NCBI RefSeq assembly: GCF_000143415.4
Contig: NW_003314262.1
Location: forward strand, 4,316,349 to 4,380,348
Reading direction: 5' to 3'
DNA length: 64,000 nucleotides
Origin: Selaginella moellendorffii
Taxonomy: Eukaryota > Streptophyta > Lycopodiopsida > Selaginellales > Selaginellaceae
Both the position numbers and the translations under genes were made by a program. The notes beneath the pieces were generated by a model. The model worked only from the letters and a program-made list of their open reading frames with translations. It was not told the DNA's origin and ran no database searches. Shown in pieces: positions 10,272 to 21,953 of this stretch; within the stretch, counting starts at the first letter, position 1, and the number at the start of each line of letters is the position of its first letter.

Positions 10272-11545
10272 ATGGAACCTCTCACAGCAGTTCCAAAGCT
10301 CTACGCCATCGAGTCCACTGCTTATCCTGGCTACTGCATTACTCAGCAAGGCACCCAGATTGTTCTCAAGTTCAAGGATGCGCTCAATCCCTTCCAAGTA
10401 TCAATCTGTATCAATCCAGATCTAGCATCTTGGTTTTGATCTCTTGTGCAGCTCTGGTACAGGGATGAGTCATGGCAGTTCCTGAGCGAGGATAACAGTG
10501 ACCTCTCCGCGTTGGTGTTTATAAACCACGGCTCCAAGAAAGCTCTTCGCTCCCAGTCATCCTCAACTTCCCGGAGCATTGCCAAGGTATATAAATCACT
10601 ACAAGTTTGTCTTACACTTGAATTTTTCTCTATCCAGCTTACTGTTGGAGATTATGATCCGGCAGTCGAGAACAATTCTCTCCTCTGGTCTATTTCCGGA
10701 AGCTCGGACGATCAAGTCTTCGTCACAGAGACTGGGAATTCGTCCGTGTTTTTGAGCCACACTTCGTCTTCGAGGTCCAGCTTTAAAGACGGGGTGCCAG
10801 TGGTGACATCTGCCCAGGGTGAAAACTCTAGGTGGAAGATCGTTGCTTATGGTAATCCTCTAGACTTCTGGTCAATTCCTTTTGATTTTCTCGTTGTGCT
10901 GCACAGTGCCTTCTCAAGTGTACAGAATTCTGTGTCACTGGTTTGGGAATTACTTGACTTGGAAGCAGCAAAATGTGGATGTAACTTTCAAGAATGCAAT
11001 CAAGCACAACGACGAGACAAACGTGGTGGCTGTTAGTCCAAACAACATTTCTCTCGACGGCATGGTTTGTGACTTTGTCTGACACTATCATCTTGGATCT
11101 CATTTGTATTATTGTAATAGGCATGGTTCAAGGTTCCTGCTGGTGGCCGAGACAATACCACGTACTTTACCTCGTTTATCCTAATAAACAAGACTGGTCT
11201 AGCACTCAAAGGGTCAACCAAGCCAGGAGACAAGGTAAGTCCTAAAACTTTTGAAGGACTTTGCAAGCTAAACGAAAGATACCTTTTTCATGGCAGGTGC
11301 TCTTGACTCAATATGATCCTCTCGACTACGGTTTTGTGTGGTCTGAGAACCGATTCCAGGCTTCAAACACGGACTATGTGGCCATCAATCTGGATGGAAC
11401 GAACTTGCAGTGGTCTCTGCAGAACGACGATCAGTACCAGAACAGTGCGTGGTATCATCCTCTCGTTCTTCGCCCGGCATCTGCAAACCAAGGATATGTT
11501 GAGCAGCAGACCTGGAAATTCAATCCAGTGGTGAACAATGTTTAG
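10272..11545 (+). CDS. Two-domain EUL-like lectin, copy C
   Basis: Six exons: 10272-10397, 10452-10586, 10638-10851, 10907-11064, 11121-11234, 11297-11545, in frame throughout, 331 residues. It starts MEPLTAVPKLYAIES. Exon 2 is six codons longer than in copy B (DNSDLSALVF insertion region), and exon 5 lacks one Val codon (INKTGLAL). The last base of exon 1 is A (CAA before GTATCA) where other copies have CAG, which may weaken the donor. The two EUL-like halves and the C-terminal TWKFNPVV are kept. The 331-residue copy at 20680 is its near twin. Cytosolic or nuclear sugar binding is inferred from the family. Confidence 0.83.
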
Positions 11546-13940
11546 CTGGGAATTTTATGTTCATAAATGAGATGAGAAGATGCTAGATGTATGCATGAAA
11601 GTTCATATGAATAATTACAGTTCTAAATGTTGAATCAGCTGCAGTATGATCAATATGTCATCAGTTTTTGTAATCAATTCATATACTTCCCAACAAAACG
11701 AATGTGTTTTAGGTTGACAAAAATGGAGCTAGGTGAGCCAAGACGGTTAACTAAAAAATATTCTCTTCAAATATGCTAAAAATATTCTTGTGTAATAAAT
11801 TAAAATTTGAAATATTTTGTCATTATAGCTATATATTAAATCATATATTAATAACAACTATACCTTATGTTGTAACTATAAACTATTTTATAATATAAGA
11901 TATTATCATAATTACAAATTATACAAAATCCACACAATCTATACATATAGAAGTATTATGTTGCTTTCTCCTTCTCTCTCACTTTTTTGCTTTTCTTTCT
12001 TCATTCTCTTGTGTATGATCATTGATAAGCTTTTACATTGCCTTCTCTTTAAAACACTTTAATACACTAAAAGATCGAATGGCCGTGAGTGGCACTACCT
12101 AAACCCAGAGTTTAGGGCTGCCTGGAATCATTTAGAATTGACACTTCTATGGTTGCTACATCATAGCTCAATGCTTCTACTTCTGGAATTGACCAGCATT
12201 AGAATTATTCTAGAGCTTCCACGATCGAGACCAAAAAAGTAATTGAGCACAATTTTCCTTTTTTCTTGCAGTTTCAATATGACAATCAGGAAGAAGTCAA
12301 TCATAAGTGTCAGTAGCTAGAATGCTGGGAGAAGGTGTCTTGATGGGCTGGCCACACAATCAATAATAGTGGCTGCTAACTTGGCCCTAAACCACAGTAA
12401 TCTGTGTTTGTTTGGGTTTGTGGACACCATCAGAGTGGCAGAGCTGGAGCTAGAGCCAGCCTTCAACACGGCCAGAATCATCAGAGCCCTATTCTTCCGT
12501 AAGAGAGAACAAGCCCAAGGTGAGTTCTCAAAGCCATAGCTTGCAAACCCACCTCTCACAACCCAAGTGTCATTGTATTCTCCAAAACTTTGACGAGCTT
12601 CCCATTGAGCTCCTTGCCTTCTCCAGCTGCCAGGCCCTTGAAAGCAGCAGCGTAGCTTGCATCATCTGTTACACAGTTGCCCACATCCTCATCAAGATGC
12701 ATATACCTCCTAGTGCCTACTGGCTAAAACTTGAACTCTTCTAATGTTGCAAAAGCCTCCTTTAACTTGCCTCTTGTACCCTTGTTTCTGCTGTGCCACT
12801 TTGAGATTCTATAGCTGCTGGTGGTGGAATCTCTCCAACATGTTCTTCTTCATTTATACATTCTAAATATTGCATTGCTAGCCTTCAAAACATCCCCTCT
12901 TCCCTTGAAAAAGACTTCCCATCTTCTATGCAGTAAATTCAAAAGATTCCAAAAAATCTAGAACACAAACTTGTCATTATTGAAAATGACATGAATTGAT
13001 ATGCCCTTTCACAAAACACGTAAGAGGTGTCCTCTAGCAACTCTTCCAATGGTTTGTATGTGTGCCTCTCATTGATATCCATTCAATATGTATAAGTGGA
13101 TCATCCAAAATTGTATTCGTAGCAGATGGATTGGAGCAAGGTGAACATTAAATTTTTCTCTCGAGTTGCCCAGGGCCACTATGTTCCCAGCCAATTGCAA
13201 GATTCCCTTGCCCAGCTCATCACAAGAGGGTGGTAATCCTTTTCTTGCATCAAAACTCTTCTCTGGCTGTTCCAACTCTTTGGAGATGTCCTCCAACAGC
13301 GTAGCATAATTGGAGGTACTCACCATGCATGAAAGGTTTGTGCTTTGGTTTTTCGTGTGCAGTGAAAGAGTCTACAGAATTTAGCCAAGCTCTCCCACTC
13401 AAGCAAACAGTTCAGATATTCTTCAACAGACTTAGATAGCAACAACAAGGCTTGAATTGCAGTTGTTCGAAAAGATTTTACTAAAATGAAAACACACTAA
13501 TTCCTAAAACCAAAGTGTTGCAGTTTTCCAAGAAGCAAACCTGACCTCCCATCACTCCAGCATCACCTCCAAGATTGAAATTCTTGAATGATGCTACCAT
13601 GTTTAACTCATGACATCCTTTTTACATGCTTTTACCATGTTCCTCAGTATTGATCTTATGCTAAACTCTTGAGATCTCCAATTCTTTCCTATCAAAATTC
13701 TGATCTCCCACTACAACAATGATGGTTTGCTACCACCTCCATACTTTGCTAGTGAAGCTTCTAGACCTCCCATGTTGATCAAACCATAGTTTACACTCTC
13801 CAACCTTGATCTCAACAATAAGAAACAAGAATAAATAAAAGAAAACACGACAAAAAGAAACTGTGTGCTATTGACTTGAACCTTTAAAATAATATGCGGC
13901 ATAGTTTTGAGCTTAATCTCATATTCTCTGGAATGTTTCT
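11546..13940. other. Spacer between lectins C and D, AT-rich then gene relics
   Basis: Bases 11546-12060 are AT-rich with no gene. Bases 12310-13440 hold minus-strand pieces with coding character but broken frames: an LLWFRAKL block near 12370-12420 and ELGKGILQLAGNIVALGNSR near 13140-13240. I do not recognise the family. The whole spacer recurs at 21954-24400, with small indels. Confidence 0.5.
13069..13326 (-). pseudogene. Unrecognised exon-like relic in spacer
   Basis: An open stretch of 85 residues includes LLEDISKELEQPEKSFDARK then ELGKGILQLAGNIVALGNSR. The same sequence at 23525-23857 is open for 110 residues, where AHEKPKHKPFMHGEYLQLAM precedes it. Here an indel near 13308 breaks that upstream frame. 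This suggests a decaying exon of an unknown gene rather than random sequence. Confidence 0.4.
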
Positions 13941-13952
13941 AAGATTTTAAGA

Positions 13953-15124
13953 ATGGCTCTCATAGCAGCTCCAAAGTTCTACAGCATCGAGTCCATTGTT
14001 TATCTTGGCTACTTCATTACTCAGCACGGCACCCAGATTGTTCTCAAGTCCAAGGACGTGCTCAATCCCTTCTGATCATCAAACTAAATGATCTTTGTCC
14101 TTGTGCAGTTGTGGTACAGAGACGAGTCTTGGCAGTACCTGAGCAGGATGTCACTGGCCTTCTCTGCTCCCAGTTATCCTCAACATCTCGGAGCGTTGTC
14201 AAGGTATAAATTACTGCATGCTTGTCTCACACTTCATTGGTCTAAATGAAATCTTCAAGGCAACTGTTGGAGACTATGATCCGGTAGTTGAGGACGATCC
14301 TCTCCTCTGGTCTGTATCCGCAAGCTCGGACGATCAAGTCTCCATCACAATGACTGGGAATTCGTCCGTGTTCTTGAGCCACACTTCTTCAAGTTCCAGC
14401 TTTAAAGACGGGGTGCCAGTGGTGACATCCACTCCCAGTGGAAGCTCGTCACTTACGGTAAGCTCATGAATCATATGACTTGCTCGTCTCGGTTATGCTT
14501 ATATAATCTCTTTGTGCCACAGTGCCTTCTCAAGATCACAGGATCTTGTGTCACTGGTTTCGAAATTACTTGACTTGGAAGCAGCAAAATGTGGACGTAA
14601 CTTTCAAGGATGCAATCAAGCACAACGACGAGACAGACGTGGTCCAAACAACATTTCTCTTGACGGCATGGTTTGTAACTTCGATCTGACACTATCATCT
14701 TGGATCTCACATGTGTTATCATAATAGATATGGTACAAGGTTCCCGCCGGAGGCCGAGACGATACCACGTACTTCACCTCGTTCAGACTGGTTTAGCACT
14801 CAAAGGGTCGACAAAGCCGGGAGACAAGGTAGTCTTTGAAAACTTCGAGGAACCTTTGCAAACTAAACTTGGACGATCATCGCAGGTGCTCTTGACTCAA
14901 TATGATCCTCTCGACTACGGTTTCGTGTGGTCTGAGAACCGGTTCCAGGCTTCAAACACGGACTATCTCGCGATCAATCTGGATGGAACAAACTTGCAGT
15001 GGGCTCTGCAGAACGATGACCAGTACCAGAACAGTGCGTGGTACCATCCTCTCACGCTCTGCCTGGCATCTGCAAACCAAAGCAGCAGGCCTGGAAATTC
15101 AATCCAGTGGTGGCAGGCAGTTAA
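13953..15124 (+). pseudogene. Lectin copy D, EUL-like, broken
   Basis: Exon 1 reads MALIAAPKFYSIESIVYLGY but runs into TGA after NPF, because the CAG-GT donor was replaced by CTGATC. Exon 2 has lost the FVFVNHGSKKALRS block. In exon 3 a deletion in the TCCACTCCCAGTGG region removes part of the GNSQW segment. Exon 4 lacks the codons after GACGTGGTC, and exon 5 lacks the VLINK codons. The last exon is shifted near CAAAGCAGCAGG. It shares the exon 1 and exon 2 defects with the copy at 24411, so decay began before the 10.4-kb duplication. Confidence 0.9.
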
Positions 15125-15217
15125 CCATGAACCATGCTGAACCATGCTGTTCTTGCAAATAAAACTCCCTGTTTGTTCATGATCGGCTCGATCATCGTCT
15201 CCGCAAACACGATGATC

Positions 15218-15810
15218 TCAGGCTAATCTCCGCCAAGATCGCCTCAGCTCGCAGGATCTTCGAGATGTCCCGCGACTTCGTAAGCCCAGAGCGGCGATGT
15301 CTAGATTCTTCCACTCCATGCCCGCTCGCAGCGGCGTCTTGTGCTCCAGGCCTGGGCAGAAAGATCTTGTTGGATCGAAGTCCTGTCTCTTGGAACTGTC
15401 TCTTGGGTGATCGCGATTTACGGCCAAGCTGGTCGCATCGTCCGGTCCCTCAAGATCATTCACAGCTTCCACCTGAAAGGAATGCTGCCGGATCAAGCCA
15501 CGTTCGTCTGCGTTCTAGCTGCGTGTAGCCACGCTGGTCTGCTCGAAGTTGCGTACGAGAACTTCTGCTCCATCACTGTGAACTACGGGCTTTCCTTGCT
15601 CGAAGATCACTGCCGCTGCATGGTTGATCTCCTCGGATGCTCAGGCCAGCAGGAAGAGGCCGATGCATGCCATCGCAGCCGGGGAGCTCTGCCTGGACGA
15701 GCCTGTTAGCTTCTTGCCGGATCCATAGTGACGCACGGCGAGCTGCCAGAGCCGGGCGGTATGCTAAAGCGCCAGTTTTGCGTCCTCGTCGAGAGTCACT
15801 AAGATTTTTT
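15218..15810 (+). pseudogene. PPR protein fragment (cassette 2)
   Basis: Same fragment as at 5810: VSWVIAIYGQAGRIVRS, then LPDQATFVCVLAACSHAGLL and CRCMVDLLGCSGQQEEAD, before the frame shifts at about 15665. A further piece reads SLLASCRIHSDARRAARAGR in another frame, the E-type end of a PPR protein. The 3' end abuts the last GT29 exon on the opposite strand (stop at 15799). No start or upstream repeat run is present. Confidence 0.85.
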
Positions 15811-17825
15811 TTGTTTCCCATGGCTGCGCTGCTGCTCCTGCTGTGGTCTGATGCACACCAGGTCCTCGAGCTTGTTGCCATCGATCTTGTACATCGTGAC
15901 GCCTTCCATGGCGCGGTAATGGTGTTCAGCTTGACTTCTCAGGGAGTTCACGCTTGTTTTCTCCCACTTTGCGTAGTTTGAGTTCTTGCGGGTCTCGCTC
16001 ATGTCTTTTGATCCTGACAGGCGTCCATTTCGAGATGAACTTCCCCATACTTTGCAGTTCTTGAAAGCTCCCTGGTCTTTGCCTGGCTTTCGTTTGAGTC
16101 CCATTGCTGCGTAGTAGGCTGCGTTTACTGTCGCTCGGGTCGGAATGACCGACCAGTCTTGCTTTCTGGCTTCTCGCATTGGAGAATGCAGCCTCATTGT
16201 CTGTATACACGGAGATTGTCAACGATAATCAATAGTCGTTCTTCTTACCCCGAGGCATTCCAACAGTTGATAGTAGGCTCTGCCTTGTAGTGGATTGTGT
16301 CCCTTGCGAGGAGCCGAGAAGTAACGAGTCCTATAGATGAAAAGAATGGTACAATGATAAGAAGTTGGAAGGAGTGTGACTCAATACCATTCCGTGTAGC
16401 CTGGATCCACCGTAAAACCATACATATCCACCGAGTCACACATTGACAAGGCGAGCTCCAAAGACTTAATGCCTGTCCCTTTCGCTCCCCGACGGAAAAC
16501 TACACCTTGGAACAAGTAGACAGGATTCGGAAGAAGCTGCAAAAGATAAAACTCAGTTAGCAAACAGCATAGCAAGCGTCAAAGGCCTATTACTTTTATT
16601 TTAGCGTTGAAGTCCCGATGGATAACACTCTTGATAATCAACACTTCATCATCTGCAAAAATCCTCTTTTGCATTAAACTTCTACTACGTACCAGATCCC
16701 TTTGCAACCTCAAGCAGGTTTCTTACTACTCCACGAGCCATCAACCGCAAACTCCGTTTCATGCCAACATGCTTTGCGTATTTCTGTGAAATGGAAGCAA
16801 CTTTTGCGAGCTCAGTAGTACGCAACCTTTGTGAGGTGATTACCGTGGTCACTGGTGCCTCATTGTCTCGGATGACAATATCGTGAGCATCTATCTCCTT
16901 TCCAAACTCCGTCTTTAAAAGGTCTCCCGAGTTCCCCACCACCGCACACGTCCTAGACTGGTGCGGCCAAAACGGTGGCTTTGGCGGTAGTATCAACTCG
17001 AGATGTTCTTCGCACAGGCTTCGATTGGAACAGTTAGCTGCACCCCTGCACAACTATATAAAAAACTTCCATCAACGTCAAGCTTAGCTTACAGTTGAGC
17101 TATTCGTTTTGCAGCGTGGTCCATCCAGCCATCGGGACGTGCATCCAAATACTCGCGAGTCAATATCGTTGTGACGTTTCGATACTGCAAACTCAAAAGC
17201 GTTATTTGAATCAAGAGCAAAATTTGCAGCAAAGTACCTGTTCCCACAGGAGCAGCGTCTCGCAGACGTCAAATTCATACTCCAGTGGCTCGTAGATTTT
17301 GAACTGCTCATTACGCTGTACCGAGTAAACTTGTAAGCTTCGATCACGCAAAAACATTTCTAGTTACCTACCCAGGTACTATTTGTTCCCTCCGGATATT
17401 TCAGAACGATCTTGCAAGCATCCTTCACGGTTGCAGTCAATCCAAGCCCATTTCTTTCCTGTAAAAAGAAAGCATTGAAGTTTCACTACTCTCCAACGAA
17501 GAAAACAAAGGAAAAGAACATATAAGATCGAGAAAACTTACCACGCATTTTTGGACTTGGCGCTGGAACGAATCAAGCGTAGAAGCGTCTCGATCTCACA
17601 AGAAAAAGAAAAATCCCGGGCGCTGCAAGCCTACATTTCTCCCGCAACAAAGATCGATCGATCCACATCCAACAATCGCAGCGAGATACCTTCCAAGAAG
17701 AAGAGCCCTTGGGGCGCCAGGAAGAGGAGGCAGATCAGGGACACCAGCGCCGCAATCGCGAGTGGGAGCGACAGTAGCAAGGCTCGCTGCTGTCGCTGCT
17801 TCTTGCGCGGCTGCTTCCACGCCAT
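15799..17825 (-). CDS. GT29 sialyltransferase-like glycosyltransferase (intact copy)
   Basis: Eleven exons on the minus strand: 17825-17690, 17594-17542, 17458-17372, 17315-17238, 17184-17093, 17045-16844, 16783-16693, 16652-16594, 16536-16388, 16330-16249, 16200-15799. All junction phases fit, giving 476 residues, close to the length I recall for Arabidopsis SIA1/MGP2-type proteins. Residues 17-37 form a signal anchor, as expected for a Golgi type II protein. Sialylmotif L reads [20 protein letters not shown] with [12 protein letters not shown]. Sialylmotif S reads [20 protein letters not shown] then [23 protein letters not shown] follows. Plant members act on pectic or arabinogalactan glycans, and substrate use is unsettled. 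It lies antisense between a PPR fragment and a lectin gene. Confidence 0.88.
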
Positions 17826-17910
17826 TTTTCTCCTACGCACTGATCGAGCGAGTAAACCTAGCTCGCTCCGCTGTCAGATTAAAGAAGACTCAGTTAATTA
17901 ACATGTTAAT

Positions 17911-17942
17911 GGAGGGTCCGATAGGTCACCAGTTTGCCTCCT
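17911..17942 (+). pseudogene. tRNA-Cys relic, reduced to its ends
   Basis: GGAGGGTCCGATAGGTCACC then AGTTTGCCTCC keeps the acceptor strands and a little between them. About 40 nt of the D, anticodon and T arms are missing relative to the gene at 28354. Confidence 0.8.
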
Positions 17943-18297
17943 TCGCCAAATAAACAAAACAAATCTGTCATTTATACGCCTAAAATAATGATTTCTAAGT
18001 TTTTATATTATTAACTTACATTTATTATTATTACTAATTTTCATCTTTTTATGACTTTACCCTTATCAATAAATAAATTTAATATTTGTTATATATTATA
18101 TCACTAATATATTCATTAAAAATTATTTTAAAACATTTTTTATTACACCATGGATAGGCTTATAACTCAACCTTTCAACCAACGCTACCAGGCACAAAAA
18201 ACACATGGGATATGGCAGGCACAAAATCAGTGTAAGAAGCGTAAGGAAGTGGAAGGCAGTGTGAAACACATGGGATAATGCGAGAGAAGCTTGCCAC

Positions 18298-18305
18298 TAT
18301 ATAAA
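18298..18305 (+). promoter_or_regulatory. TATA box of lectin copy E
   Basis: TATATAAA lies 95 bp before the ATG at 18393, at the same distance as for copies B and H. Confidence 0.65.
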
Positions 18306-18392
18306 TTGGCATACGTTCAAAGAGCTCTATAACTTCACACTCATCCCTTTGGCTTCTCAAAAGCTTTAGTCTTTTCTTAAGAGTTTAGAGAC

Positions 18393-19680
18393 ATGGCTCT
18401 CACAGCAGCTCCAAAGTTCTACACCATCGAGTCCGCTGCTTATCCTGGCTATTGCATTACTCAGCAAGGCACCCAGATTGTTCTCAGGTCCAAGGACGCG
18501 CTCAACCCCTTCCAGGTAAAATCTTTGAAAATCTTTGCCGGTTGTCGATCATCATGGGAAACTCTTGTGCAGCTGTGGTACCGGGATGAGTCATGGAACT
18601 TGCTGAACCAGGACTCCGCGTTCGTGTTTGTAAACCACGGCTCTAAGAAAGCTCTCCGGTCCCAGGCACACTCAACGTCTCGAAGCAAGGTAAACAGAAA
18701 ACAGTATTCATACTATACACTGTTGCTGATCATATGGAATTTTGATGGCAAAAGGCTACTATTGGAGACTATGATCCGGCAGTCCAAGACGATTATCTCC
18801 TGTGGCGTATTTCCGGGAGCCACGAAAATCAAGTCTTGATCACCATGACTGGAAACAAGTCATTTTTTCTGAGCCACACTTCCTCAAGTGCTAGCTTCAA
18901 GGATGGGGTGCCAGTGGTGACATCCAACAGCGATGGAAACTCTCACTGGAAGCTCGTCACTTACGGTAAGCTCATGAATCATATGATTTGTTCTTCTCGG
19001 TTGTGGCTCATATATATGATGATGATGCACAGAGCCTTCTCAAGAGTACAGGATTCTATGCCACTGGGTTGGGCAGTACTTGACTTGGAAGCAGCAAAAT
19101 GTGGATGTAACTTTCAAGAATGCAATCAAGCACAACGACGAGACAAATGTGGTGGCTATTCATCCAAGCAACGTTCCTCTCGACGGCATGGTTTGTACTT
19201 TTGTCGTTCTTTGTAATCTTATCTCATTCTATTTGATTACATATAGACATGGTACAAGGTTCCCGCTGGAGGAAGAGATGATACCACGTACTTCACCTCG
19301 TTCGTTCTCATAAACAAGGTGACTGGTCTTGCTCTCAAGGGGTCAACCAAGCCGGGAGACAAGGTAACTAGTGCACACTGTTGAAAACTTGAAGAAGTTT
19401 GCAAACTAAACGAATTGGATGATCATGGCAGGTGCTCTTGACTCAATATGATCCTCTCGACTACGGTTTCGTGTGGTCTGAGAACCGATTCCAGGCTTCA
19501 CTCACGGACCATCTCGCGATCAATCTGGATGGAACCAACTTGCAGTGGGCTCTGCAGAACGACGATCAGTACCAGAACAGTGCGTGGTATCATCCTCTCG
19601 TGCTTCGCCCGGCATCTGCAAACCAAGTATTTAATACGCAGCAGGCCTGGAAATTCAATCCAGTGGTGGCAGGGAATTGA
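18393..19680 (+). CDS. Two-domain EUL-like lectin, copy E
   Basis: Six exons: 18393-18515, 18573-18689, 18755-18965, 19033-19190, 19247-19363, 19432-19680, giving 324 residues. The coding sequence is almost identical to copy B at 7980. The differences seen are a 1-bp indel in intron 1 and a few single-base changes (TCTCAC for TCCCAC, TATTTG for TATTCG). This is the copy B equivalent in the second 10.4-kb unit. The two beta-trefoil-like halves and the end QQAWKFNPVVAGN are unchanged. The upstream region carries an AT-rich stretch (about 17970-18160) that copy B lacks, so expression could differ even though the proteins barely do. Confidence 0.85.
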
Positions 19681-19892
19681 CTATCAGCCATGTTGTATAC
19701 ATAAGGGACACGCTTACCACTTTTCTTCTTGCAAATAACAAGACTTTTCACGGGAAAAAGAAGCTGAGCACTCCCCATTTGTTTCCTTTTCCCATGGAAG
19801 CCATGAGTTTTCGTTCATTTCCAGTGTCTGCAAGGATCGACGATTTAAGAAAAAACAAAAACATTATGACTATCGACTATCATTCCATATAG

Positions 19893-20547
19893 ACCATAAA
19901 ACCATACATATCCACCGAGTCTAGAATTTACTACGTACCAGATCCCTTTGCAACCTCAAGCAGGTTTCTTACAACTCCACGAGCATCAACCGAAAACTCC
20001 GTTTCATGGCAACATGCTTTGTGTATTTCTGTGAAATGTAAAATAAATAAATAAATCAACTTTTGTGAGCTCTCAGTAAGATGCAAGCTCTAGATGATTA
20101 CCGTGGTCACTGGTGCCTCATTGTCTCAGATGACAATATCGCGAGCATCTATGTCCTTTCCAAACTCCGTCTTCCAAGTTTCCCACCTGTCTCAAACTGG
20201 CGCGGCCAAAACAATGGCTTTGGCGATAGTATATGTTCTTGGAACAGTTAGCTGCACCCCTGCACAACGATATAAAAAACTTCCATCAACGTGAAGCTTA
20301 GCTTACAGTTGTGCTATTCGTTTCGCAGCGTAGTCCATCCAGCCATCGGGAAGTTTCCGATGCTGCAACCTCAAAGTGTTACTTCCAGAGCAATGAAGAG
20401 CAAGAAAGACCGATCAATTCACATCCAACAATCGCGGCAAGATCTTGCCTCACCTTCGCAGATCAGGGACGCCAGCGCCGCAATCGCTGCCGGCTGCTTC
20501 TACGCCATTTCTCGCTCCCTCCTCCCTCGCATTCTCTGTCAACCTAG
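19893..20547 (-). pseudogene. GT29 sialyltransferase-like copy 4, heavily decayed
   Basis: This is the duplicate of the relic at 9485, with the same deletions and only minor differences. Scraps of the KYAKHVG exon, the L-motif exon, the YRNVTT exon and the N-terminal anchor exon remain in order. No usable frame exists. Confidence 0.8.
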
Positions 20548-20548
20548 C

Positions 20549-20598
20549 CAATCGCCTGCAGTCCGATAGGTGACTAGTTCGATCCTAGTTGCCTCCTT
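20549..20598 (+). pseudogene. tRNA-Cys relic (duplicate of 10141 relic)
   Basis: CAATCGCCTGCAGTCCGATA and the T arm are identical to the relic at 10141, so it was already truncated before the 10.4-kb duplication. Confidence 0.8.
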
Positions 20599-20636
20599 AT
20601 CCGATGAATCCCATGCGCTCCACGAGGTTGTGGTGG

Positions 20637-20644
20637 TACAAAAT
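20637..20644 (+). promoter_or_regulatory. Mutated TATA box of lectin copy F
   Basis: The position of TATAAAAT at 10229 reads TACAAAAT here; the flanking bases are otherwise the same. The change hits the third base of the core, which usually weakens TBP binding. Confidence 0.55.
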
Positions 20645-20679
20645 GGGCCTAGATCTCAGAGTTACTCTAGATCTTAAGA

Positions 20680-21953
20680 ATGGAACCTCTCACAGCAGTT
20701 CCAAAGCTCTACACCATCGAGTCCACTGCTTATCCTGGCTACTGCATTACTCAGCAAGGCACCCAGATTGTTCTCAAGTTCAAGGATGCGCTCAATCCCT
20801 TCCAAGTATCAATCTGTATCAATCCAGATCTAGCATCTTGGTTTTGATCTCTTGTGCAGCTCTGGTACAGGGATGAGTCATGGCAGTTCCTGGGCGAGGA
20901 TAACAGTGACCCCTCCGCGTTGGTGTTTATAAACCACGGCTCCAAGAAAGCTCTTCGCTCCCAGTCATCCTCAACTTCCCGGAGCATTGCCAAGGTATAT
21001 AAATCACTACAAGTTTGTCTCACACTTGAATTTTTCTCTATCCAGCTTACTGTTGGAGATTATGATCCGGCAGTCGAGAACAATTCTCTCCTCTGGTCTA
21101 TTTCCGGAAGCTCGGACGATCAAGTCTTCGTCACAGAGACTGGGAATTCGTCCGTGTTTTTGAGCCACACTTCGTCTTCGAGGTCCAGCTTTAAAGACGG
21201 GGTGCCAGTGGTGACATCTGCCCAGGGTGAAAACTCTAGGTGGAAGATCGTTGCTTATGGTAATCCTCTAGACTTGTGGTCAATTCCTTTTGATTTTCTC
21301 GTTGTGCTGCACAGTGCCTTCTCAAGTGTACAGAATTCTGTGTCACTGGTTTGGGAATTACTTGACTTGGAAGCAGCAAAATGTGGATGTAACTTTCAAG
21401 AATGCAATCAAGCACAACGACGAGACAAACGTGGTGGCTGTTAGTCCAAACAACATTTCTCTCGACGGCATGGTTTGTGACTTTGTCTGACACTATCATC
21501 TTGGATCTCATTTGTATTATTGTAATAGGCATGGTTCAAGGTTCCTGCTGGTGGCCGAGACAATACCACGTACTTTACCTCGTTTATCCTAATAAACAAG
21601 ACTGGTCTAGCACTCAAAGGGTCAACCAAGCCAGGAGACAAGGTAAGTCCTAAAACTTTTGAAGGACTTTGCAGGCTAAACGAAATTTACCTTTTTCATG
21701 GCAGGTGCTCTTGACTCAATATGATCCTCTCGACTACGGTTTTGTGTGGTCTGAGAACCGATTCCAGGCTTCAAACACGGACTATATGGCCATCAATCTG
21801 GATGGAACGAACTTGCAGTGGTCTCTGCAGAACGACGATCAGTACCAGAACAGTGCGTGGTATCATCCTCTCGTTCTTCGCCCGGCATCTGCAAACCAAG
21901 GATATGTTGAGCAGCAGACCTGGAAATTCAATCCAGTGGTGAACAATGTTTAG
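20680..21953 (+). CDS. Two-domain EUL-like lectin, copy F
   Basis: Six exons: 20680-20805, 20860-20994, 21046-21259, 21315-21472, 21529-21642, 21705-21953, giving 331 residues. It is the duplicate of copy C. Coding changes are few, such as A to T in KLYTIES, S to G in QFLGEDNSD, L to P in SDPSALV and V to M in DYMAINL. It keeps the CAA-GT exon 1 donor. The coding frame is whole, but the promoter TATA box has changed, so this copy may be expressed less. Cytosolic or nuclear sugar binding is inferred from the family. Confidence 0.83.

Noticed and set aside
17596-17820. Frames ending in FVAGEM-TAG or RPGFFFFL as evidence that the GT29 N terminus is broken
   Set aside because: A donor GTATCT at 17689 and an acceptor after a pyrimidine run (TTGTGAG, exon from 17594) remove these stops and restore phase with all later exons.
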